Positions 10,201-22,200 of a DNA stretch of 64,000 nt are shown piece after piece. Within the stretch, counting starts at the first letter, position 1. Each line of letters begins with the position of its first letter. The DNA is from Mesocentrotus franciscanus (lineage: Eukaryota > Echinodermata > Echinoidea > Camarodonta > Strongylocentrotidae). A program made the position numbers and the translations under genes. The notes beneath the pieces are model-generated. The model did not search any database and had not been told where the DNA came from. It saw only the letters and a program-made list of their open reading frames with translations. The DNA lies in assembly GCA_037976565.1 (NCBI GenBank), contig CP137666.1, positions 51,487,271 through 51,551,270 of the forward strand. The letters are read 5' to 3'.

Positions 10201-13200
10201 TCTGTCATCTTTAGTTTTAAAAATAACATTGTTTCAATTATTTGTCAAAAATTCAAAAGCACAAATAGGCGCTTTCAACAGCAACTTGAAGTAAAATTGC
10301 GTGGGTTTTCAGAGACGAACCTTTGTACTGTTCGTAGTATGGTGTTGGCAAAAAAAAAATTCAAAAAAATTCAAAAAAAATTCAAAAAAAAACATGGCGT
10401 CCGAGTATTCCAGTACTCGCCTGTAAGCCTAGGAGTGTACTCGAGTACCTCATTACACGGTTATGCACAGCCCTAGTACGAGCTTGGAGTCTTGATCGGA
10501 CCAGACATCTCGTACAGAGGGAGGAGATCTGACCATTAATTAGCTGCATGTAACTTGTAAAGTTGTAAGAGGGAAAATCCCTCTCACTCAGCAGCCTCCT
10601 TTGTGTGCGAACGTCCTGGGCCCCGTCTTACAAAGAGTTACGATCCAATCAATCGCAAGTTTGCAGGCTCCTATCTCTTATGTACATAGTTGCGATTGAT
10701 ATAAACTCTTTGTAAGACGGGGCCCAGGACTACGCAAACAATCCTGTCACGTAGCATTTCCTCAAGACTAGCACAATATTTGCAGTGTTCCGCAATCCAG
10801 TGCAGATCTGCAACAAACTCTGCTATTGTCTCGCCAGCCTGTTGAGCATGACTGTTGAATTTGTAACGCTGGCTATCGGACTTGGTTTTGGACATTCATG
10901 TTCTTCCACAAACTTTACAAGTTCACTGAATGTCTTCTCACCTGGCTTGTTTAGGGCTGACAATGTCTTTATAAACTTGTACATCTTAGCTCCTTGCCTC
11001 CTACCGAAGACAACAAAATAGACTTTTTCTTCCCCTCAGGAATATCAATTGCTGCAAAGAAGTGTTCCATCTGCTCAACGTACTCAGTCCATGTCTCAAT
11101 GGCACCATTGAAAGACTCTAATGAACCAAATATTGTCGTAATCTTGACTAATACACCACACAACAGCAAAATATAGACTATCAGCCTACAGAAGTAGTAA
11201 CTAACATTAGTCTTGTCTAGATCCTAGACAAAATCACCAGATCCCAGGTCAAACCATGCCCTACCAGTAAAGGCAATGCTTCAAAATTAAGTAAGGCGCC
11301 TCTAAGGCCAACTATCAAGCTGGTCCGCACTTTCTCACTCAACCTCAAAACAATCCCCACTAAGACAAAAGCTGAAAAAGTAGCTCAAAATTGTACTACC
11401 CTCAAATGCACATACATTAGTCTCCGGGAAACACATTACACACACTGACCAACGTCTAGTCTGCATAACAACGGAACGAACTCACCTCCAAAAGTGCCCC
11501 AAAATAATACCAAAAATCACTCTCAGACTTTCAGATCCTTGTCGCCAATTGTTATGACTCCACATTGATGAACAAATAAAAGATGCAAACAACTGATATT
11601 CCGGATCAATAGGAATCTTTATTTAGCGAACAACAACATTCAGTCATCGTCTCTACTCTCTAGCCAGGCTCGACTGGGGCGCGCACATGGTAACCGACTG
11701 ATGCGCGTGCTTAACAACATGACGTCTAGATTACCACACACAGAGTAATCGGTTGTTTCTAACCAGAGTGGTCAAAGATTAGGTACAAGGGACATACTGG
11801 ACAACCAGAAACCTTGCATGCCTGAAATGCTTTTTAAAATTTTTAATTGAGATGTGGAAATAAATTAAATCTAAATTTAATTTGAAAAGTTCAATTCAAT
11901 TCATGAATTTAGAGAGTGATTCATATTTGTGAAAGTTTAATGCCATGAAATAGTTAATCACAACTGAAAGAACACTTAACTTTTACATTGCTGTGAAATC
12001 GCCAATAGTTTACAAACTGCAAAAGTTTCATGTTGTACAATATTCTGGTTTTACCGTAGTTTCATCCAAGTGACTCTGCAATTTTTAAGCTCATCCCGCT
12101 TTCATGAAATACTGACTATATATATATATATATACTATATGGTAAATTTAGTACTGAGCTGGAAGCAATACATGTCATCTGTTTGGAGCCAGAAGGCATT
12201 AAGTCATATACTTTAACACAGAGTTAACGCCCTTCTGACTCCAAACAGATGATGTTTGTGTTCCAGAGCAATGTAATTAACTAAAAGGTGGCCAATGTTT
12301 AATGAACCATCAGCTAATTACAGTCTCTATTATAAAGACCTAATGTTAAGTAAAGTACATGCCCGACTTACTGCCTGTCCTAAACAATGCACGAATACAT
12401 GTACGAATAACGTATGAATTCATCACCACCCATTTCCACGGTAACTAGATTGGGAACAGACTTTTTTATTTGTATTTGTGAAATCCAACCTTTTGGTTGC
12501 AATCAATAAATAAAAATAATAAGTACATAATGATGGATGAAACAAAAAGAGGATGAGTAAATGAGAGTTAGAAAGCCTTATGAAGTATTAAAGGTAGTAT
12601 TCTAACTAGGATTTTTAACACTTCTAGAGCTAACAGGAAGAGTCCATTCAACACATTTGAATTTTGAAGGTAAGAAAATCATACAAATGTGTACATGTAA
12701 TCTCCTTGGTGCAAATAAATATTATCCTATCAGTGGATGTGCAATTGTGCATGACAAACAATTCATAATTAATACGTTTTCTGTGGTTTGAGACATACAA
12801 ATGCAATTTTTTTTCATCAGATTTTCACTCTTCAACCTAAAGAGGCACATACATGTGCATATACTATTGTGGATGGCTGCATAAAGAATCAGAGATAAAC
12901 ATTTTCAAATAATTGAATAGTGTTTATCATTCTCGGCTCTTCCTTCTCCCATATAGGTGTTGCATGCTCCGAGACTATTATAGTACAAGCGAGTACAGGT
13001 ACATGTACATGTACCTGTGACATAAAGACATGTAGGGCACTGAAAAAAATAACAACAGAGGTATGAACTGCACAGTCACACATCTAATACTTTCAATGTC
13101 TTTCAGAGTTAAAACCTTCCTAAAGTAGTTTCTTGAGAATGAAAATTGCAGAGGAGGCGCGATAGCTCAGTTGGTAGAGCAGTGGTCTCGTAATCCGGCG

Positions 13201-16200
13201 ACCCGGGTTCGAAACCAAGTTGATGCGCTAGTGCCCTTTGGTAAGGCATTATTCCTCATTACCAGGTCCCTCGGAGAGGACCTAAAGCCGTCAGTCCACT
13301 GGTTGCTTACTAACAAGCATTTATGTTTTCTTAGCAGTCAGGTAAAATAACCACAACTAAACAGACGTCATTACCCAGTAACTGATATTTGAAAATGTTC
13401 TAAACTGAAAAATAATTGTATTCATTTTTAGTACATGTCTGGCTATTTGACAGGAAAGAAATTCAAATTTCCTGTTTATGCCCACAAACGTTTTTTTTTT
13501 TTTTTTCTTCTTCTTTTTTAATATAAAATGGGTAGCTATGAATAATCCCAAATATTTGTTTGTTTCTTATGAAAGAAAAACACTTCCCTGCTATAAAATA
13601 AACATTTTGTCTTCAGTTTTACTTCGGCAAAGGCAAAAAAGGAATCAGGTTCGTGGGGAAAATTCGAAATTTGAGGTATTAACATACCACAATTTGTGAA
13701 TAGGGAGCCTATGACATCACTGCCTCATAACAGAGTTGCTAATTTGTCTCCATTAGATAGTGATCTTCATATCTTTAAAATGTTCAAAACTTTTTAAAAT
13801 GATTTTTCTGATTTTCCTCAAAAATTTGTTTTGATAAGTTAACTCTCATTTGTCTGCTTTTTTTTAAGCAACTCATTCGATGATGTCGGTTTTCCAAGAG
13901 TAAGCAAAATGAAAGCTTTCACATGAGAACGATTTGTTAAAAATCTTAAAAGTTGAACTATTGGAATATATAATCTTTAGGTTGTAAGCAAAAATCACAA
14001 TACCTTGCAAAAAACAATCTTTCAAGAACTTCCATGCACTGCATGCTACAAATTCAGGACACACCTTTTTTCCATTAAAAGTTGGATCTCAAAATATGCC
14101 AAGTTCTCTGAGTAATTTCATTACTGACATCCTTACATTCAAGCTTCCCATGAGGCACCTTTGCTAAAGAAAACGACCTACCTACATACACAACTCTTAA
14201 CCCCCTCACAAATACAAAATCTGAGTCTCAACCAAATCTTCTCAAGCCTTGACCATGCACCCCCACCATACTTCTGCCAGTATTTGACATGCAAATAGCA
14301 ATCCTTTCCCAAAGATTGCTCTACAAAGAGCATAGATTTGTACAATAAAGGAAAACCCATGTATGGATATATGGAATCCCTTGAAAGTGGCAAACAACTG
14401 AGCTCATATATGAATGAGATTAATTAATCATATGGTACAAAATAAAATAATGGATATTGTACTGTATAGTTCAAGTAATTACCAGATGAATGAGTTGATC
14501 ATACACGTCTCGTATTAACTGATTAAAAACTTTCATTTAAGCGGACAAACATCCAGCAGAGATATATACATATCGTGTATATGGTCGTGGACTAATATCA
14601 AACCTACAACGTAAGCGAAACTGAGTGATTAATGAATATTTTGTGATATAATTCAGAGGGACCATGAGCAATCAGGCGAAGAAAAATGACCACGGAGGCA
14701 ACACCAGCGACGAGAGAGAGGGGGGAGACAGCAGTGGCAACTGATCAGCAGACCGTAAAAAGCGACAGTGACACTGAAGATCAAACAATCGACGTGATCG
14801 ACGAGGACACTAATCTTGCCATCATCACTGAAAACAAGATAAAGGAAGCACTCTGTTCAAAAGAAGTGCTGAATGTGATCATGAAAGCCGTGGCAGAAGC
14901 GATTATTGACAATGTAACGCAGCAAGTATATATACATCAATAAAAATGGACATGGAAGTGAACAGAAAAGAAATAAAAGACCTGGAAAAGCAAGTTTCCC
15001 AACTGAAAGAGAAGCTGTCATCTGTGCGCCGTACTCTCAGAGAACATGAGCAATACAGCCGACGAAATTGCCTGAGGTTCTATGGCATCAAGGAGACCCA
15101 GGGAGAAAACACTGACAAGCTGGTGTGTGACTTAGCTCGAGACCGCCTCAACATCGAGCTTTCTCCTGGCGACATCGATCGCAGCCATCGGATCACGCCG
15201 AGGAACCAGGGGGGTGATTCACTAACAGCTAAAATCGATCCCAAATGAGAAAAAATGGCTCTTAGGCTCAATATCACTCCTAAGAGCAATATCGCTCTTA
15301 GGAACTGATTCACTAAGGCATTTGAGATTGATTTTAGCATTAAAATCGCTATTAAGGCTAAGAGTGATCCGGATCACTCTTACTGAGTCTTATAGTACTC
15401 TCGTCTTACTCTTAGTCTTAGCCTACACTTTCTGGCAAAATCAAAGACAAAACTGTCAAACTGAAGCTAAATTAGAGCAAACAAGAGGAAGATAGATATT
15501 GTTAGTCATTGTTAAAGTGATATATCGAATCGTTTTGATTTATACTATGATAGGGTAGGCCTAACTCCGGGCCTGACAACAACATATGTAAAACACTAAA
15601 GACTAAAGTTAGTCCGTTTTCGAGAATACCACATCAAGACTGCTGCTGCTACATGCTAGCTGCATGGGGACGGTAGGTCTAACTTACGTACATTACGTAG
15701 ATCTAGGCCCTATGTTAAATCCGGCATTTTACTCGAAACAAGCATAAAGAAAGACAAACTATAGTATACCCACAGAAAATCGTATGAATCCTCACACTGC
15801 TACATGAAACAGTCATGAATGATTTTTTGTCATGTCTTATGCACAATTTCACTCGGCTTTCTTCTAATGTTAAAACGAAATCAACATAGAAATGAACGTC
15901 ATTGACAAATTAAGCGACGATAGCTAGCTAATTATCGTTATGTCCATCGGCTACGCGATTGATTGATGCCCACTGACCAAAATTTGAGTCTGTTGATTGG
16001 TTGGATTGATCGCGTACATGAATATTCATCTGCGCGCATGATTATTAACGCTGGGATTGATCCCAGCCTAAAAGCGATTTAGTGAACCAGTCAGGTAGAA
16101 TCGATTTTAAGCTGGGATTGAAATCAATCCCAAAAATTGCTCTTAGGAACGATATCGTTCCCAGTTAGTGAATCACCCCCCAGAACCACAACGGCAGCAC

Positions 16201-19200
16201 AAAGGAGAAGAGCGTCATAGTGAAGTTCTCTACCTACAACATGAGGCAGAAGGTGTATGAGGCAAGGTCGAAGCTGAAAGGGACGTCAATCTTCATCAAC
16301 GAGGACCTGACAGGCGAGCGGCAACAGCTGCTATATGCGGCCAGGAAGTCCCGCGCCATCGCTTGGACGTGGACACAAGATGGGAAAATCTTCGCCATCA
16401 CTGCCACAGAGAGAAAGCGGGTGATCATCCAGAACCTGAGGGACATCGATCGCCTTGGTTAGTCACGATAAATTGCATTGTAATGTTTTTATGGCATATT
16501 AATTAAAATGCCTATCCGTTATCCGTGCATCATATGTGAAAGAACAGTAAGGAATAACCAAAACGCATTAGTATGCGTAATTTGTTCCTTATGGTGCCAT
16601 CTTAGTTGTAATAAATCGAACCAAAGTGCCTTTGAATCAGATAGTGACTGGATTTGTGATGTTTGCGCCTTCAAAGAACTCCCATTTGATGATAATGAAC
16701 ATACAGACAGCAGTGATTTCTCATACACTGACCCAGATGCTGTCGATTTTGAACGATTGAAATCTTACAGTGGTATTAAAATAGGTCATCTAAATGTTTG
16801 TAGCCTATTAAAGAACTTTGAAGAACTTTGAAGAAATTGAACATATGTTGACCTCCAGTAATTTAGATATTCTCACTCTTTGTGAAACTAGACTATAAGA
16901 TGCCATCCCAAACTCAGTTGCTAAAATTAATGATTATGATATTGTGAGACTGGACAGAAACAGCCTTGGCGGAAGTATATTGTATATAAGAAACAATATT
17001 CGTTATTCCGTTGAAAGTACACTTGTGTCCGATATTGAACTTTTAATTGTAAAGATATTTGCTGGTAAACAAAAACCTTTCTATATTGTACCCTGGTACA
17101 GGCCACCAAATTCATCTATTCATTTATTTGATAAATTTGAAAGTGTTTTAGAACTCCTTGAGACAACTTCATGTGATTTTGTAATACTGGGTGACTTTAA
17201 ATAAACTGTGATACCTCTAATGAACCATTTACTAATCAAACACGTTGATTGCTTACTTTAGCTGAAGACTATAGGCTTCAACAATATGTTACCAAGCCAA
17301 CTCGTGTAACGCCGACAACTTCTACAACTATTGATCTTCTTTTCACCTCAAATAATAACATGATTCAATATTATGACGTTTTGCCTGTAACCATGAGTGA
17401 TCATTATTTAGTCGTAGCCTCACTTGGTAAAACGAAACCACCACCAGCATTGTAAAAAACAAGGGTAATACCGTAATAGCTCAGAAATCCGGAAATTCCT
17501 GCGAAACATTTGTCGTAAGCCTGATAAGACGACCGTTTTACAGCGTATTAAAACAGGAGACCATGTTTATACAGATAATAAAGAAATATCTCATGTAATG
17601 AATGACTTTTTCACGAACATTTCTGATCGATTAAAAGAGAATTCAACTTTTGTCGGTGATCCCTTGGCCTATGTCGATACGCTTCAATGTTCATTCTCAT
17701 TTTCTCAGGTCACTGCAAATGATGTACTTAAATGTTTTAACTCTATACCGTGTAATAAAGCAACTGGCCTAGATGAACTTCCAATTAGCGTTCTCAAGGA
17801 TTCACTACCGTTGATCATAAAACCATTACTTCACATCATGAATCTCTCATTGCTTTAATGGTACAATTCCTACTGTATGGAAAACTGCACGGATAACACC
17901 AATATTTAAAGGAGGAAACATGACGGACCCATCAAATTTTAGACCAATTTCTGTCCTTCCAGTTTCATCAAAGCTCATGGAAAAAGTTGTGTTTAAACAA
18001 ATGTATAATTACATTTCAAGAAACTGTATTCTGAGTAATGCTCAGTTCGGCTTTCGGCCAAATTATTCTACAAATTCTGCTCTTATCCCTATCACTGAAA
18101 ATATCCGCAATAGTCTGGATCAAGGTCAGGCTGTTGGAGTTGTAACACTGGATTTAAAAAAGGCCTTCGACTTGGTACCACACACAATTTTATTGAAGAA
18201 AATGAAATGTTATGGATTCGATGCTCATTGCTTGGCTTGGTTTGAAAACTATCTGCTATTTAGGAAACAATTGACAGTAATAAATGGTGAAAAGTCAACT
18301 CCTTTACCTGTTAACAGTGGCATTCCACAGGGTAGTATACTTGGGCTGCTTCTATTTATTTTAAATATCAATGATATTATCAAAATTGTCAAGCATTGTA
18401 CTATATCTTCTTTATACATGTATGCAGACGATACATGTCTGTACTACGCTTCCAAAGACAAACAAGATTTACAAAATCATCTGAACGAGGATTTACACTC
18501 AATATCGAAATGGCTTAATAGCGATGAAATTTTATTGAATGAAAAGAAATGTGAATTCATGGTTATTACATCAAATCGTAAACGAAGGTCATTTGATAAT
18601 ATCAATCAATATCCAGATAAACGGAATCCCTCTAAAAACTGTTAAGACAATGAAGTAACTAGGAGTTATTTTAAAGGAGAAAATGAATTGGCAAGATCAA
18701 GTCACACACGTAAAGAAAAAAGCGTTATCCAGTATATATTGTTTAAAACGTGTCAGACCATATATTTCACAAGATACGGCCGCAATGTTATATAAAACCC
18801 TTGTGCAACCTCATTTTGATTATTGTTCGGCATTATGGAGAAATACTTGCAAAACTCATCTTAAGCAAATATCAGTAATTCAAAATAGAGCACTACGAGT
18901 AGTTCTGTATGTCGATAGCCGTTTCAACACAAATCTGCTCTATTCTATCCTAAAATTTAACCGTGTTGAAATACGTTGGAAAAAACATGCCCTAGCACTA
19001 ATCTTTAAACTAGTACACAATTTGCTTCCTAAATCATTATGCGAACGCATTTCCCTAAAAGAATACACTCACGGACTAAGGAATTCTGTCAATATACTCA
19101 CTTTAGAAAAACCCAAAACCAATTTCAAACGAAAGGGATTTATCTATTCAAGTGTCCAATTATTCAATGCCTTACCTGAAAGAATTCGTCTCTTGTCAAC

Positions 19201-22200
19201 TACCCGGCAATTTGAACTGGTGGTAGATGCATTGTACTAGTTCGTCACTCTCACCATCTTCTTCTTCTATCTTTCTTCTCTCACATTCTCTCTTTCTTTG
19301 TTCTTTTCTCATCCCTCTTCTTCTTCTATATCTATTTTTTCACATTCTCTCTTTCTTTGTTCTTTTCTCATCCTATCCCAAGAAACTCTTCCCCTATGCC
19401 TATTGATTAAAATGACACTTTTTATGACACATATCTATGTCTGTTATTTTCATTTAATATGTTACTTCTAACTTAATTTTGTTCTTCCTAATTCATTCAT
19501 ATGAAACCTTTTATATCATATATCTTTAAGCTTGTTATTTTATTTGATGCTATACTTTGTTATTTATTTTTGTATTATATGCATGTACAGGTATGTCATC
19601 TTTAAGTAGTTTTTCCTATGTATTTATTGATGTATATGTATTTATGATCTGTTTTATGCTTTTTACACGGACTTGCTGAAAAGCAGTCTTTTTAGGCTGA
19701 TGTGAGTTTTACCGTGAATAAATAAATTCAATTCAATTCAATAGACATGGAATTATTATCAATACAAGCGGAAGTATAACTTCATATGGGAAGAGTATAA
19801 AAGCTCACATGTCTATGTTTAATAAACAAGCACTAACGACTAAAAGAGCAAAATCCCTTCAATTCCTACACAAACATAATGTATTTCATAACACTATCTG
19901 AGGACTCTGAACCAAGTTCATAATTATATGCAAAAGATGTGACTACATAGTACATATAACTCTACATGCTCATCATACCCATAGACACTAGAATATATGG
20001 GGCAGAGGAGCTCCAGGCCTGTTCAAAGAATACGTTGCCAACCTATAGAAATGTCAAGTACACTGTTAAGTAGATCTAAGTTTTGGATGTTTACACTAAA
20101 ACTCAACTTGGTACATGTACCATTAGTATGTGTACACACTGTACACGTAACAACAACAAAAAATGGGAGAGTGTGATTGGGGATCGGATGGATGCCTAAC
20201 TTGCAATGAACTTAATACATGAGTGAGAACATTACATCGTCTGTCCATAGCCAGAAGGGTCTTACAGTCTATGAGTAGATGCCCTTCTAGCTCCAAATAC
20301 ACGACAGGATATGTACCAGATCACGATATATTTCAATATATAATAATCTAATTATTATTATGATTGTAAGGGGAATCTTTGTGTGTTTTGCAAGCCATTG
20401 GCTTTTTATTGCTATTTCCCAGGCACAATTTTATTATACATGATTATTGTATCTTTGTATTTTATGAAATTAATGAATTCAATTAAATTCAATCAAATAT
20501 GTAGCAGATCTGATCCACACAGACAAGTAAAAAAAAACAACACAATAACCTTAGAATAGATAGTCAAGGTTGACTACCGGTAATGACTACACATAATCAT
20601 GCATGCTTCACAGGGCAGCCATTAGGGAGTCACCAACTTTGGAATGTGGGTTCTCATTAGGAATTTGATGACATTCAACAATTTACTGGACAATAGGTGT
20701 TATCAAACACCCTAGATAGACTTCAGAGCTACCAAGTTTTCAGACGCATCGAGGGTCTGAAAACGCTGTCACGCATGGCACCCCTGTTTGTCACGCATTC
20801 AGGGCCAGACTGGGGGTAGGTAGTAATTGCTAGACTACGCACTGGCCGACCGCCTCGAGGCCTCAGCTAGCTCCTCGCAGGGTTCGTGTACGTATATCGC
20901 ATGCATGTAGCCTGCATGCAGGCCGGCTATCACGTCGCGTCACGCGTGCACGATTTCAAAACGTACACAGTACGCTATACGCTATACCCTTGCCCGCGCG
21001 CCGGGTCATGATAATGTCACGCATAGCTGATCTTTAAACTTGGCATCTCTGAGACTTCTGTGTTGGGTCATACATAACAGGCACACCCTTCACCAAGTTC
21101 AAAACAACCTACAGCATATGAAAGGAAAAATCATTATTATATATTTTTTAACCAAATGCTAAAGGCTTTCCGATCTCTAGCATGTTCCAGATGGGACAGG
21201 AGTTCTGCTGTGTGCAAGATTTGAATACACATGATTTAGTAATTCTACCAAGTCTGCTGTATGCAAACTATAATGCAATGCACAGGACACTGCCAAGAGT
21301 ACGTTGCTGAGTCAGACAGCCACTGAGAGCATAGAATCATGGACCTACTATGAAGACCATGATAGAATAGACATTGTTACATTCTATATAGACATTAGAC
21401 AACCAAACTGGTCTGTAATACATTTTACTCAGTCTCTTCACAATACCCTGCTTTATACCTTAAACGGGCAAGTCCATGCTATTTTTGTACCGGTATTTAT
21501 AATGAGAGCTTAGATCAGACCAAATATGGAGTGAAATGACTTGTGTGATGTCCATTTATAATTTTGTATTGAGAACTCCACAATATAAGGTAACATCTAT
21601 ATGGGGCATTGAATGACCAAATACTTCGGACTTTCTCCAATACTAGTACATATTCATGAGCATGGTTTATAAGGACAGCCACTGACCAGCCATTTTCCTA
21701 TAAGTACCGGTATGTTTTTAATAATATGATGTTGATATATCGATGTTTGCACCATAGCCAATAGCACGTCCCAACTACTTTCGAAAGACATCAACCAAAG
21801 GCAATTTCAATAGCCTTGTGCAAACAAGACTTGACGTATTACCATACATAATCCAAACATGATATACAATAGTGTATTGAAATTGACCTTGTGTTGATTT
21901 TTTGACAAAGTTGCGATCATATTCACTGAGGACAATAAGAACAGCATTGTAAGGATCCACAAGCTGGATATCATGCTAATCAACCAAACCTAAATGTAGT
22001 ATGAAATATGTTTACCTAATGAGCACATAGATGGCCTCTTGAAGAAAGTCCTCTTGAATTCCATTTCAATGATATATCCTGGCTGGAACAACTTGAAAAT
22101 TCTCTAACAAATCAAGCTTAGCCTTGCCAAATCAACCAGATTAAAAAAAACCCAAGTGCTGACGAAAATCCTGATGAAGTTAATATTACTGTTCATTGAT

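Larger units (their letters stand above)
10485..11549 (-). mobile_element. Ty3/gypsy retrotransposon remnant: leader and gag
   Basis: Reading down the minus strand from the LTR: primer-binding-site-like TTGGCGACAAGGATC (11547-11533), leader, then gag from about 11169. The gag-like blocks [32 protein letters not shown] and, after frameshifts, [20 protein letters not shown] are characteristic of Ty3/gypsy Gag. A 110-bp palindromic MITE (10615-10731) splits gag; gag-like sequence resumes beyond it near 10610. There is no protease, RT or integrase, so it is a dead fragment. Confidence 0.8.
14640..19741 (+). mobile_element. Two-ORF non-LTR retrotransposon (CR1/L2-like), nearly full length but inactive
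   Basis: ORF1 (coiled coil plus RNA-binding type) and ORF2 (PHD finger, endonuclease, reverse transcriptase) in order on the plus strand. It ends in a short AATTC tandem at 19727-19741 instead of poly(A), as seen in CR1/L2/jockey-type elements. ORF1 is split by a DNA transposon, and ORF2 has several frameshifts and stops. It lies antisense inside SLC35A3 intron 1. The 5' boundary is uncertain. Confidence 0.88.

Noticed and set aside
13152..13225. tRNA gene
   Set aside because: A and B boxes are good, but the acceptor stem does not pair and a SINE body follows.
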